From Halictus rubicundus (taxonomy: Eukaryota > Arthropoda > Insecta > Hymenoptera > Halictidae), in NCBI RefSeq assembly GCF_050948215.1, contig NC_135165.1:112501-176500 (forward strand): DNA of 64,000 nucleotides, written 5' to 3'. The position numbers and the translations under genes were made by a program. Shown one piece after another: positions 39,545 to 52,700 of the stretch. How positions within the stretch are numbered: position 1 is the stretch's first letter; the number at the start of each line of letters is the position of its first letter. The notes below the pieces were generated by a model. It was not told where the DNA came from and searched no databases. It was given only the letters and a program-made list of their open reading frames with translations.

Positions 39545-42236
39545 CCACGATCACCATCAATTCGATAAATCACATGGCAAGACACACAGCAAGAGCACCA
39601 ATACACCGGCATGCGACATACCCCCTGTACGCTACTGTGAGTAAGACTATGAAAGGGGGCTGCACGGTACCCTTTGGTAGAGTCGTCTCTGAATAGAAAT
39701 TGCTCTTTAGGAAGAACGATCACTCCGATACATAGAATAGATGATATATGTAGAATTCTCGTTGTCTTGTTATCGCTTCGAGCCATGGCTTGAACACTGT
39801 ACGCTGTCCGCTGTCCGCTCTCTTGTTTGCACCGTTCATCTAAGCTTCGCCTAACGCGCACAACAGCTACAACCTGTTCAAAGCTGAAAAAACGAGCCTC
39901 CTTTTTCTATCCTCAAAATTATCTTCTCAGGGATTTTTTCCATGTGTCTTACTGCTCTTTTGTCGCGTGAAATTCACCCGACAACTTCAATACCGAAAGA
40001 GTTGAACATTATAATGTTACTTTTATATCTTCTTAATAAGCTTATAAAGGGTATAACTCCAACTTGGATTCTGCTAGAACTCGCTATCAATTTTATCCAC
40101 GTTTCTCACTGCTGTGTTCTCGTAAAAAATAAATCTGGCAACACGAAAATTCTGAAACAATTGAGAACGGTACATAGTACGATACTGTGAAGAGCCACTC
40201 CTTTGCCGTTCTGCGCCGCGCGATGCACCTAGCAGTTGTTTTCCACGTACTTGGCATTGCTCGTTCGTAGTTGGTACCTATGTCTCTGATCGGAGCCGAT
40301 CGAAACTATGGTTCGTGTTCGATTCGGTGATTCCAGGTAGACTTGATCCGATCGAAGGAGAGCATCGGCCCGTTGACAGTGAACGGCACTACGTCTGCCG
40401 AGACGTCCGTCTAACGATCCACAAGAATAACGATGCAAAACGATCGAGGAGCTTCCGATTGGTACCTCAGAGCTAACCGTTGCAGGAACCAGCTTAGCAA
40501 TTTGTCGTCGAGTCCTGGCCGTTTCGATCGAAATCCTGGGAGGAGGAATCATCGTTCCAAGGGCAATCGTACGACAGAGAGGAGAAACACGCGCTGACCC
40601 GTGACAGACAATTAATTTTTTATTTCGTAGCGCGTGCCGTTGCACGGGAGGCTATCATATCTTATCTCGCTGTAATCTGATCCGAGTGCAATTAACGAGT
40701 GCCACTAGCGTATAGCGTCGCGAGAATAAAAGAGGAAACAAGTGAAACGCACACCGTTCGAAGCAACGTTTGTAGCGCAGGCTTGGGGCTCCTGGCCCTG
40801 GGAAACTAAACTTGGTCCTAAACTGCTCTCAAGAGCAACCTTTCGACCGAGTACTCGATGTCGGAAGGAAAAAAAGGAATTGGATCTCGTGCGTATTTTT
40901 TCTTTTTTTTCTTCTTTTTTTTTTTCTTTACGAAAAGCCCCGAGTGGGCGTGGTCTCGTTGCTCTCGAGTGTAGAGTGCTGTAGAGAGCTGCGCATGGCA
41001 GGATCTATATATGCTCCTTGTCCAAAATTCAGTCTTTCGAGTCACTACACTTGCCCTGAATTGTAGCCAACGGTACGCCTCCTGTAGTCTGCGCAAAACT
41101 GCCCCCAGTGGGGGTCACTTGGATGCCCTAAACGGAGGGAAAGAGAGAGCCCCACAGCGAGGGCACAGCGAGCCTAAGCCTGCCGTAGCGTGTCACAGAT
41201 TCGAAACTCGAACATCGACGAGGCTCGATTCTGCGGCGATCAGTGTGCGACAAGCCCGTACTAATGTCGGTCGTAACCGATCCAGAATAGTTAGCGTAGT
41301 TTGTACCCGTAACAGACATGCCAAAGAAACCCCTTCAACGATCTACGTCGACGGTTCCTTCGACGGATGATCTCGCGAACTTTGCCGAGGAATAGAGAGA
41401 ATCGCGCGTGATCGTTTCGTCGTTAGACCAGACTAGTTTCGACGAACGATCGAAATGCTTTCGAGACGTCGGTCACCGGCCAGATGCGACAATACTGCGA
41501 TTATATAGGCGGTTTCGTTTTCTTTTGTTTTTTCTTTTTTCTTTTTTCTTTTTTCTTTTTTACAAAGATCAAACCGACCGGTTTGACCGAGCGAACTCTG
41601 CCACGAAATTATGAGATTTTTCCACGTTTTTTAACCAATGTCCCGTGGAGACCGACCGAACTCTCCCTCGAAGAGTGTCCTCTCTCCGTTCGAGGTAGCC
41701 GAAGAACGGGTTACGATGAAATAACGGGAGCTGTTTTCACCGAAAATGATTTAGCGAAGCCGAGTTTGATCGACAACTGCATTGCCAATTTTTTAAACCA
41801 CCACCATTTTTGAAACCACTTCGAAGCTTTGAGCATCGCAAATTTCCCAGACCTAGTTCATTTCTGACCGATGAGACTGTCGCAGCTACTCTATTTTTGA
41901 AAAGACAGATTTTTAACGAACCAGTTCATAGGAGTGCGAGGGTTTCGTTACATTCGAATTGAAACAGTGAATTCTAGCGTGCCAAGCGAGCGTGGAAAAA
42001 CCAAAGATGCCAGAAACGGTGCGTAAAATCTGCAGTTCAATTATACATGTGAAATCGAAATTTGTTTTCTTGGCGATTTCATCGTGATCTCCGCCGGCGG
42101 TCGAGACAATTCTCGTAACTGCAGTCTTTCAGCCAGCGATGGAAACCGGAAACAGAAGCAGAAGCATTTCCATTGTCTCGCCACCGTCGATTTTTACTCG
42201 ACGTCCAGTGCGATCGATGGAGGTGCAAGAGGATCC

Positions 42237-42317
<81 letters not shown>

Positions 42318-43559
42318 AAAAACGATATTTTTCAGATGTCACGTTACCGTGTCGAGTTGTTGCGCACCTCCGAGGGTTTGCGAACTCGTTCGAAAAGAAA
42401 AAAACAAAAAGTATTTTGTAAGAAAGTGTTAGAGCAAACGTAGCAGCACCCGAAAGAAAGGAGAGGTGTTTTTAGCGAGCCGCTTCCGGTGTGCGTCGAT
42501 ATATGCGTGCGAGTAGCAATGTAAAAGACATACATTGACCGCTCGTGTTAATGTTACGTGTGTTTTGTATGTATATAGTCCGTGACAGGCAATGCGATCG
42601 TGAACACGTGAATAGGTTCGTCAGTATTATACCGAAACGTATTTTCCGGCAGGAAAATCACTTAAGCGCGAGAATAATAATTAATAGCGAACGCATGGAG
42701 AACGCGTGCGAGAAAAAACGTTTTTTAATGACTCCGCCAAGTCCAAGTCCTCGATCCCATCCTTAGTATTTTATAAATTCATATTTTATGAACTCTGATC
42801 TCGAGCACCTTGAAATTCGTATTTATGCTCTAGAATCTACAACATTATTATGTTTGGTGGATCGAAAATTTCGCACGGACCCTAAGCGAAACGCCTAAAT
42901 CGCATAAAGCAGGCCCGAGTATATTTGCGAAACGAGGTGAAACCTTTCTCGACTGTCACCGAAGAAACAGAGTCGTGGGCGTGCTTGATCGTATAGCGTG
43001 TCGATGTAGCGTATTTGATGCATGTGTTTAGTATACCTACGGTGACAAAGAGGCTCAACGAGTTGGTATATCAAAGTTGGACGTCCTCGTCGGAGTGTCA
43101 AGTCTCGTCAAGTTCGATGCAACTCGAACGAGGCTGTGCGCAACAGACACAACTGCTCGATCAATTCTGATCGGTGCGCGATCGTTTGTACCACGAGGCA
43201 CGAGGTAATCGAGTTTTGCGCGCTTACCTTCATAACTTACTTACGAGACTACGTGTAATTCGCTGCCGTGCATGCAATCGATGTACATTAGTCCTATTTA
43301 ACGACATTATTCATAAATTCTGATTCGAAGAAGCTTCTCGTCGTCGTCGTTGTACAATGATTTCAACCCTGTTACCTTCCATTCGCATCGATTCATTTCT
43401 AAATGTATGCGCTTGTCAACATTTCCGCTGGTTCTATGAATGTTTGCTTTATGCCTAAATCACCGACACCGATAGCGAGAGATACACGATTCTATCTGAT
43501 TTTCCTCCCCCGTTCCGGAAATTTTGTCGAAAAATCTAATTTTCCGTAACGGCCACTCT
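39545..43559. other. Gene-free stretch between Ndae1 and the gustatory receptors
   Basis: It opens with the probable Ndae1 3' UTR; a canonical AATAAA lies at 40128-40133. A 58-codon frame near 40433-40600 (starting MQNDRGASDW, ending ERRNTR) follows. It could be an alternative 3' exon, but no phase-compatible donor was found. The rest is unassigned and contains a GA tract at 42240-42314. No promoter could be recognised. Confidence 0.5.
42240..42314. repeat. (GA)n microsatellite
   Basis: About 74 bases of uninterrupted GA dinucleotide. Confidence 0.96.
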
Positions 43560-45015
43560 CTATTCTCTGCGGCAATCACAGTTGCAAACGTTCAAAGACG
43601 AGTTGCCCGCTTCGTACTGGATAAGGATCACCAGGTACGTCACCACGGTGCTGAGCATCTGAAGCCGTAAAATCAACAGGAAGAGGAAAAAATGGCGAAC
43701 TGTCGGAAACGATCGTAACCGAGATCGATCGATCGTGTTTGCTCACCGATTGGAACAGCGAGTTGTCCAGATTAAAGTATCCGCTGGCGGTAAACCTAAT
43801 TTGCCGATTTAGCAACTGGAGCGAGAATTGTTTCAGCTGGAAGAAAACGCGACTGTGGAACAGGCAATTCGGAATGCGTTTGCAGAATGTATTTACCTCT
43901 GACTTTGTCTCTCGATCGGTCGTAGTTTTCAAGAACGCGTGCACGACAATCGCTGTCCTCTCGATCTGCAAAGAAGAAAAAGAAAAAGAAAAGAAATTTC
44001 TGTTTGAAATTACGTGTCCGATCTGGTAGGTAAGACCTACCTCGTTCAGTAAACCGGTGATCTTGGAGGCGAGTATGCCAAGAGGACAGAGCAGATAAAC
44101 TGTGGCGAACGCGGTGCTGAGGAACGCCAGGAGACTAAAGTCCTTGTCGGGAAGGACGAGCGGCTGGAGAAGATAATAAGAGTTGAAGAGCAACGCGTAG
44201 AACGTAGAAGCAACAACGAGGAGACACGGGAACGAATAGAACTGCGATATCACGGCGCAAACGTCGCACAGGTCGTCGTGGATGTTCCTCAGATATCGAA
44301 TGGACCGAACGGTGGCAGAACGATCGAAAATCTGACGACAGCGGCTGATAGATTGCCAGCAGTCGTTCGGTTTCAAATTGTTGCACAACATCCGTATAGA
44401 GCGATTGACACGGGTGAAATGCGTAGCCATCAGGCTGATCACAGAGAAGTATTGAAAGAAGAGACTGCCGCTGAAGGTGGCGGGCAGAATACCCGTCGCC
44501 CAGACCAGAGGACCGTCGTGAAAAGCATGATGCTCCAGGAGTAGCGCAGTCGCGCCTAAAGTCGTTTGAACGACAAAGACCAACAGCAAATTCCGGAAGG
44601 TGCGTTTCAGACTGATCGACGTCCGCGAGAAGCGAAATTGTTCTTCGACGTGGACCAGGTAGTTGCAGACACTTTCGACGGTCGAGCACCTGAAGACGTA
44701 GTGTAACAGAATTGTACACATCATCACGACTCCGAACGTCGCTTGGACAATTTCTATAGTCGAGGTTATGGGGGTTTTGTTGGCGTACTCGACTGTGAAC
44801 AGGTTTGGCAGAGTGATGTAGCTCAACGCAGCCAGCGAGCAGCTGAGTAGCAGGTTGTAGAATCGGTCGAGTCTGAAGCTTTCGAAGGACAACGGTCGCT
44901 TGTTTCTCGGGTTGCTGTGCAGAGAGATTGTCGCGAGACCAATTATCTTGAATATCCAGTAGAACGATCGGATTACCCAGTTAGCCCATCGGGGCGGGTA
45001 CACGACACCCGACAT
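43560..45015 (-). CDS. Gustatory receptor (7tm_7 family), copy A
   Basis: Insect chemosensory seven-transmembrane receptor, expected to be a ligand-gated cation channel in the membrane of taste neurons. Exons on the minus strand: 45015-44041, 43965-43897, 43836-43747, 43658-43560, giving 410 aa. The start is MSGVVYPPRW. The protein is hydrophobic throughout. The C-terminal block has LLNRQIRFTASGYFNLDNSL followed by TYLVILIQY, the gustatory receptor signature (TY, five hydrophobics, Q, aromatic). All three introns are phase 0 and near the C-terminus, the conserved arrangement of insect Gr genes. The odorant receptor family lacks this TYhhhhhQ motif. It is a tandem paralogue of the gene at 45803-47315. 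The ligand cannot be told from sequence. Confidence 0.9.
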
Positions 45016-45315
45016 CCTCCTGCAGGACGATCCCGACGATCCGGTCTCCGGTCTTCCTTTCTTCTTGAATCGGTCTTCGGATCGATTGACTTTTTCAAGT
45101 TTCCTCGATCTCGTTGTTCCTTGCCGCTATATAGCGCGGCTCGCTGGCATTCTTCTCGATTTGGTTCTTCGCCAGAACCAGTTTCGGGAGCAATTTCAGA
45201 TACACTGCTCCTGCGGTGTAATCGTTGGGCGTTCTACGATCATGGTCTCGGCTCCTCTGGACGTCGACTACGAATACAACAAGCTAACCACCGTTCTTCC
45301 CGAGTACCGGAACTG

Positions 45316-45334
45316 GCAAAATTAAATATTAAAT
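45316..45334. promoter_or_regulatory. Shared 19-bp element upstream of Gr copy A
   Basis: GCAAAATTAAATATTAAAT lies about 300 bases upstream of the copy A start. An identical copy sits at 47618-47636, about 300 bases upstream of copy B. The flanks are also recognisably related, so this is either a conserved promoter piece or a remnant of the duplicated block. Confidence 0.4.
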
Positions 45335-45643
45335 GGCACACCGCACTGTTTACCTAGCAAATAATGAAAACTACCGCATTAATTATGCCGATCTGTAATT
45401 ACAAGCATTCCAGCCGCGATACTTATCCTAGCTCTCAACATCAGAGGATTAGCTAAATACGCGAATCGAACAAAACAATGTGCTGGTAAAACGACGATTT
45501 GATCGTGAATTTTTATACGGTATCGCGTGAACAACATATCGTTCGCATTCCACCTATTCTAAGCCTATCGTAAAAGCTTTAGAAGAATAAACATAAACAG
45601 ACGAGGGAGTAGCAGAAATTGTAGAAATCGATTGTACGTTGTT

Positions 45644-45649
45644 TTTATT
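45644..45649 (-). terminator. Polyadenylation signal of Gr copy B
   Basis: AATAAA on the minus strand about 155 bases past the copy B stop codon. Confidence 0.4.
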
Positions 45650-45802
45650 CGAAATCATATCATCTTCTGACTGAAATTAAACTATCGATCGGTCAACAAT
45701 GATTTATCGATTTCATTTTGTTTTCGAAACGCTGCTATCTGTAACGAGAAAAATCAAATCTGACTCTCGAGATTTTCCTAGAAAAATTCGCACAACACGA
45801 CA

Positions 45803-47315
45803 TCACGGTCCCGTGCAATTGCAGTCGCAAACGCACGAAGACTTGCTCCCCACTTGAAACTGGATTAGGATCACCAGATACGTTATCACGGAGCCGATCA
45901 CCTGAAGACCAAAGACGAACACACAGAGATCGATCGATCACAGGATCACGTTTGCTTGCTCACCGATTGGAACAACGAGTTGTCTAGGTCGAAGTACTGG
46001 CTGGCGGTAAACTTAATTTGTCGATGGAGCAACTGGAGCGAGAATTCCTTGAGCTGAAAGAAGCGTGTGTGTACTAGGCGACTCGGATTCTGTGTACGAT
46101 TTTACCTCTGACTTTGCCTCTCGATCGATCGCGTTCTTCAACAACGAGTGCACGATCACCCCTGTCTTTCCGATCTGCAAAGAAAAGCATCGTAACGTAC
46201 GTCTTACGGGACTGTCGTAAATTCCAGGAGAAATTCAATTTATTATTCGGGAAACGTCGAAGATTCGACATTTGCGGTCACATTTTCAAACGTGGATATG
46301 CTCCGGTTCCGAGGTCCAGCCGAGTTCTTACCTCGTCGAGTATGTCGGTGACCTTGGAGGTCAGCACGCCAAGCGGATAAACAAGATAGACGATGAGGGC
46401 GACGGTGTTGAGGAACGTGAATGGATCAAAGTACATGTCGTTGTCGAACAGGGGCTGCAGAAGGTAATACGTGTTAAAGAGCAGCGAGTAAATGGTGTAC
46501 GGAACAGCAACTAGCATCGGAAATGAATAAAACTGGGAGATCTCGGTGCAGACGTAGCAGAGGTCGTCGTAGATGCTCCGCAAACGTCGAAGAGACTGTA
46601 TTATCGAGCAGTTGACGAAAACACGTCGACATCGGTTCAAGGATTTCGAGCAATCTTCGGGATGGCTGCTCCTGCATAAGTTCTCGAAGGCCCGATTCGC
46701 TCTGGCAAAGTTCACGGTCATCAGGCTGATCACGGAGAAGTATTGAAAGAAGATATTGGCTGCGAAGGCTGTGGGCACGGCGTCCAGGGACCATCCGGTT
46801 GGACCATTATGGAAGGCTACCTCCTCGGACACCAGGACGATGACGAACATGACCGTCTGAATGGTGTGGACCGCCAGCAAAACCCCGAAGGTACGTTGAA
46901 GACTGATCCGCTCCCGCGAGAAACTAAATTCTCCTTCGATCTGGACCAGGTAGTTGCATATCCTATTCAGGGTAGACCAGCGGAAAGCGTAATATAATAA
47001 AATCGTGCACATCATCAGGACAGCGTACGTCGATTGGACCATCTCTATGGTCAACGTGGCGGGACTTTTGTTCACGTATGACTGGGAGGCTAGCTCTGGC
47101 AGGGAAATTAAGCTATATCCAGCCGTTGCACAGGAGAGCAATACATTGTAAAATATGCCAAATTTCGATTTCGCGAAGGACACTGGTTGATTCTTCTTCG
47201 GGTTGCTGTCGTGTAGGGAAATTGTTGAGAAGCCTACTATCTTGAACGTCAAATGGAACATTAGAATTGCCCGATAAGCCCATCGGGGCGGGTACACCAC
47301 GCCCGACATCCTCAC
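45803..47315 (-). CDS. Gustatory receptor (7tm_7 family), copy B
   Basis: Same family and architecture as copy A. Exons on the minus strand: 47315-46332, 46174-46106, 46053-45964, 45901-45803. This gives 413 aa, or 411 if the second Met (47309) is used; that Met aligns with the start of copy A (MSGVVYPPRW) and is the likelier start. Exons 2 and 3 have exactly the same lengths as in copy A (69 and 90 nt), and all introns are phase 0. C-terminal blocks are LLHRQIKFTASQYFDLDNSL and TYLVILIQF, followed by a Cys-rich end (CVCDCNC). The two genes are head to tail with about 790 bases between them and no sign of breakage. Confidence 0.9.
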
Positions 47316-49761
47316 AACGGCCGATCACGTACGTCGTCACCAAGAACATCCGCGATTTCTTACTTCTCGAATTTCGTCGAACCAACAGCCACCAAGAGCC
47401 TTGTTCATTTCCAACAAACTGGCAGTCTCACTCCTCCAGTCGGTTTCTTCGAACCAGTCTAGGAACTTTACATTTACTTGGTCAATTAGTCAATTTAATC
47501 GGTGCACCTTCGTTGTCAGAATGATCCTCGTTAGTTTCTCGCTACTGCTCGATCTTGGCTTCTCTCGACGTCAGTTACGAATAGAACTTTTACGCATCGT
47601 TTTCCCCTAGTACGCCAGCAAAATTAAATATTAAATAAACTACCATAGAATTACTTTGCACGCAACGTCACCTGCTGCATTAATAATGCCAGTCCACCCG
47701 CAATGCTATTGCTGGTTTCAATGGCAAACAGTTAGCTAAATATAATTGCCATAAGGCCTCGTATGCGCCTCCTTTGGCGCCCTATCGGTACAATCACAAA
47801 AGAAACCTCGTTCGAGAAAATATCAAGATCAAATTTCCATTTTCCCGTGAAAACATGCGAATCGATAAACAAATTGCAGATTATTAAACAAAACAAAAAT
47901 GTTCTGAATTAGTTACAGGAGCAGCGTGCATGTTTTATGCACTTCGTTGAAACAAGGGGGAGGGTGGTGCAACGATCACTCTGGAAATCTGTCGTCAATT
48001 TTTTATTCAAAATATTATATACTTTTGACATTTGAAATAAACATTTTGCTTTTTGATAATCAAGATACGAATCACTTAACATACAACGTATTCATCCGTG
48101 TACTTATGGATAAATATCTAGTAGAATGGGGTCGAAAAATGATTTGTTCATCCAGTTCTTCTCGAATCACTTTACCTAAAACAAGCACATCGGCAAAATA
48201 TCGATTCAAGATCGTGTCTTGGCAATGCGCTTCACTTTCACATAAAATTTCTTCGGCAAAAGCTGGATGTACAAAATATTTCTTGGACCGTAGATCTTAT
48301 GGTAATTATTTAAAATGATAAACAACTAAAATTATAAGGCGAAAGACCTCTTGAACAGAAACTATTTGCTCGGTGTTTCCGTTTTCAATGCACTTTAAAG
48401 ACGCTCGCTCGAATCACCGCGGAAAGAGACAAATCGTGCAACGATAGAACTCAATAAAAATAAGTCGAATTCTCGATTTCCGACAGGTCCTTCGTCGAAC
48501 GCACGTTTACGTTGACGTTAAAATGACGCCTGATCAAGATATCATCGTTACAAGGGAGAAAACAATCGACAACATCGAGAACATCGTCTTTTGCACCACC
48601 AAAAATTTTGAACCAAATAAACGCCTAATTTCGTTCACTAGCTCGTATCAAAGTTTCAATTACAATTTACATCGGTTTAATTCGAATAATTCTCCACGAC
48701 AAACTACGTTACTTCGAAAGTGCGTTCATTCTGTCAATAGAACGACACTTATCCACATGAAATTAGACGCTAGAATTGCTATGAAAATGTCTTGTGATAT
48801 TCTGCAGCTGCGATTCGATAAAACCTACTTTTTCCGACTTTGTACAATCCAGATGTAGCAGATACTGAACCAATGTAGAACAACTTTGATTCGATTCCCC
48901 TCTATGCTATTCCCGGTGTGTACCATATCCATATGTGATTACCATATCCATATGTGATTACCATATCCCTTTTATGCCTTTAAAGTGCGATGAAAACGCT
49001 GACAATCAAAAAGAACGGAACACCGACTGAAACGTGCGCGTCAATAAAAACTTTCATGTTTGTTTCACCAGCAATGAATTCACGTTGACGTTTGTGCCGC
49101 GGACTCGTTGAGTACAGAGACGGTCACCATCGTGTTCCTCAATTTTGCGTTCGACATTTATGTACATTGTTGGCTGTTCTAATTAAGTAAATAAGCTTGC
49201 GCAAGATGTTCGACAACGGAGATGCCTATATTGTCATCGTAAATACATTTTCCCCCGTTTCATATGTTTTGCAGTTTTCGTTTTCGGTGTGTTGCCTCAG
49301 ATACTCGAACGGGATTGCAATCGTACAGAAACCGTGTGTGTTTGTTTGTTTAATAGTAGAAATGAATTATGAATACCTCTATCCTCTATTATATATTACG
49401 TGCATTACGGTTAACCAATGTTCGCAACATTATTCAAAGGGTGGAAAAAGCTGTTTCATTAGTGTCACGGCTTCGTAGTTACAGATATTGCAAGGAGGAT
49501 GCGTTACAATTACGAGGAGAGAATTTACTAGAAAGATATCCGTTAAATAAAATATAGCGTCAAAACTCTTCGAAAGGTGATAATCCCCCCCCCCCCTTCC
49601 TCCCCGCCGTCCCACAAGTGTTCAAAACCGAACTCATGCCATTTTCATCTTTTTTTTTTCTCTCCAGCTTTAAGACACTCGTGTCGTATAGTACTAGAAC
49701 ATCAGTACAAAAAGAAAGTAAGCATGATTCTTCATATCGTTGGCTAGAAAAGATCACTGTG
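47316..49761. other. Gene-free stretch with Gr upstream DNA and a small tandem repeat
   Basis: The first 330 bases are the upstream region of Gr copy B, including the shared 19-bp element at 47618-47636. A 19-bp unit (ACCATATCCATATGTGATT) occurs two and a half times at 48922-48969. A run of 14 C lies at 49587-49600. Open frames near 48060-48310 exist on both strands, but neither is recognised. The right end should hold the 3' UTR of the LEDGF-like gene. Confidence 0.5.
47618..47636. promoter_or_regulatory. Shared 19-bp element upstream of Gr copy B
   Basis: Identical in sequence to 45316-45334 and at the same distance from the start codon, about 300-310 bases. Confidence 0.4.
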
Positions 49762-52700
49762 TTACTTGGCCTCCGACTCTTTCGGAGTCTCGCTCCTGGT
49801 AGGCACTTCCAATTTTGGTTCTGCAGGGACGTCTGTGTCCGGTTGACTACCACTCTCGTCCGCAGGTGAGTCCTCTGATACGGCTGCATCTGCAAGTTTC
49901 GTTTCTACGTCAACAGAATCGCCAATGTCCTCCCTCTCAACGCCTATTTACCTCGCAGTACAATTTTTTCAACGGCAAGTATTTACCTGAACAAGACGGA
50001 TCAGACATTAGAGAGAATACTTTTTCCTCGGGCATATCTTTCGTCAGCTCTTTGAAATGGACCACCTGGTCCGAAAACGATTGCCAAAACGACTGACCTT
50101 CGGGTATGGTAAACATTGCCTGTGCGTTGTCGATGCGAACAAAACAGATGTTATAGTGCGACGGGTTAAATATTTTATTAAAACTGTGCACCTGTGTACC
50201 AATTATTCTCACGATGTTTCAGACAATTCCTCTAAACATAGTTACCTTAAATTTGTTATATATGTGTTCAGCCTTTTGTCTAATTTGCTCTGCCTTTTGT
50301 TTGAAAGTAGTCTGCAAACACGATACACCAAAGATGAAAAAAAAAAGAAAAGAGAAAAGAAAAGAAAAGAAAAAAACAAGTGATAACAGTGACATTGATT
50401 CTCCGTCTGAACACTGGGTCATTTTCGACCCAAGTTGCAGACGAAGGAGACGTGCAGTCACGTACCTCTTCTTCGTCAGTTAATTTCCAGTCAGCCAAGT
50501 TACCGATGTATCGTCTCAACTAAAAGATATTCACAGTTTCATCTAAACATCTGACAAAGGAACATATTCAAGTGACAGAAAAGCTTTTGTGTAACTTGAA
50601 TATGTTCCCTAGTAGGAAATCAATGGAGAACAACAGAAGCTCGCGCTTTCGTACCCTTTTCACTGTCTCCACGATGTGCGGATGTTTCTTCAACATTAAG
50701 GGATCGATTGGCAGCGAGAGCATATCGTCCATTGCCTGTAGACATTTGTCTGGATTTGCTCGGTCCAATCCCAGATTCGATTTAATTTGAGCGTCCAGTT
50801 GTAAAAGTTGCGCCTCTATGCGCAGCCATCTAGAATCGATATGGACGGTCACCGAATCGAAATTTTAACCCAGCCACTGATGCGCTTTTGTTTCTTTTTT
50901 TAAACGCACCTTAGCTTGTTTGTTTTTCGATGAAGCGCTCCATCCTTCGCCAACACTCGCTTTTCCTCTTCCGGGACGTGTACGTTAAAGTCCAAACAAT
51001 CTTTCACCTGTTCCGGCAAGATCTCACCACTCTCCAGCTGTGCTTTCAATTTCATAGCGTTCCTAGCCGTGGACCAGTCCCACTGCGAGCGAGCTTTTTC
51101 ACTTTCGAACGATTTTGGCTTGTCCATGTCCAACTTGATGCCTACGTACTCGCCGGCAAATGTCAGTGCCAGCAGAAACCGTGGTGGTGTGTCGGAAGAC
51201 GTAGTGCTTGATACTACAGTGCCTTCCAATATCGGCGCTTCACCTGTGTTATTTTTCTCTGTGAAGTACACCAAATTTATATTTTTGTAGCTTAGTCGAA
51301 ATTACGCGTCTACTCTTGATGTGCTTACTTTCTAAAGTAGCCCTTTTCTTATGCACCACGGATGATGTTTGTTGATCACTAGGATCTTCAATTTTGACTT
51401 TAGCGCGACCTCTGCCATGTTCTAAATCACATAACATTCTTATAGGATGAATATATCTAATAAATCGCGAATGCATCATTTACTAAATGGTACGTCCCAC
51501 CGATCTCAGGTCTGCGAAATCGCTGAGGCGTACGGGTTCGTAAACGCTTATCAATATTTTCATATATTCATTGAATTTTATACCGCTCTTCTCCGGAGTG
51601 TCTGTTTCTTCCGAGCTTGAGAAGTCAGCGAACCGTTTCGGTTTGATCTTTCTGCCACTGCGGCTCACAACTTCTTTAGGTGATTCCTCCCCTTGTGAAT
51701 CTAAAGTAGACTCTTGCCTAGAGTCGCTTGTAGATGCCAGCAATGATTTCGCTTTTCCGCGTCTCTTTTTGATCTCGGGTGTGTCCTGAATGAACGAATA
51801 GTTTTTAACCGGACATACCAGGCCATGGAAAACAATTTTACTGTTACAATTATCGCGCAACTCTGTCAGGAATAATCGCACAAACGATCCAAGCTCCACG
51901 AATGTTTGTCGGCAATTCCTACGTTTCTATCGGAGCGCTCGGTTCAATAGCTTTTTTGTCTCGAAAAGTATTGACCGTGAAGAGCTAAAACTCCTAACTG
52001 AATTCCTTATGTTCACATTCGTAATTAGATGCACTGACAGTTGCCAGAAAAAAAGACTAGTGGCACAGCACAAGAGAAATAAGAGTCTGATAGGTTATTA
52101 GGTACACATAGTTTTGCTACGTAAACGAATCTAATAATGAAAAGGTAGGATCTCCTCTTGCCCCTGTGCCATTCCGCCAGTCTCCTTTCCTGAAACTATC
52201 GGTACATAAGAACCGAGTGAAAATACACTAATGCAAGTATATTACAGGATTATTAGTAGCTCCCAGCATGGTTTTCCTCTTCATCGACTTCTTTTTTTCC
52301 TCCTCGTCGATAACCAATGACCCTGTCTCCATATCGTTATCCATTGCACTGACTGTTGGCAAATTAATCGCAGGTTCGCCTTCCTTAGCTCCATCTTCAA
52401 CAATAGCAGATTCATTGTTTACATAAGAAATGCGTGTTGTCCTGTACCTCTATATGCAAGCCAAACATGTTACGCTTACCTTTAAGGTCAGTAAGTCCTG
52501 GCATGCCCATCTCATTTTTAAGCTCTTGCTCCAATTGGATCAAACCCTCGTGAAAAAATTTCCTTCTGATAGGTTTAGCAAACTTTGCTTTGTTCTCGAT
52601 ATATGTATACAATTCTTCCACTTTACACACAGCACTAGAATAAATTGTTTAAAATGCAGAATGTCTGAATTATTTTGTTAGCCGTCTGTTTTCCACGCGT

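Noticed and set aside
44135..44719. 194-codon minus-strand frame overlapping Gr copy A
   Set aside because: Out-of-frame shadow of the gustatory receptor exon; rich in Arg/Ser/Pro with no membrane character.
43560..47315. Odorant receptor (7tm_6) as identity for the two chemoreceptors
   Set aside because: The C-terminal TYLVILIQ motif and three phase-0 C-terminal introns fit gustatory receptors.
48060..48310. Open frames on both strands in the same place (130 codons +, about 70 codons - without a Met)
   Set aside because: AT-rich DNA can give this by chance; no family recognised and no splice context. A translated search would settle it.
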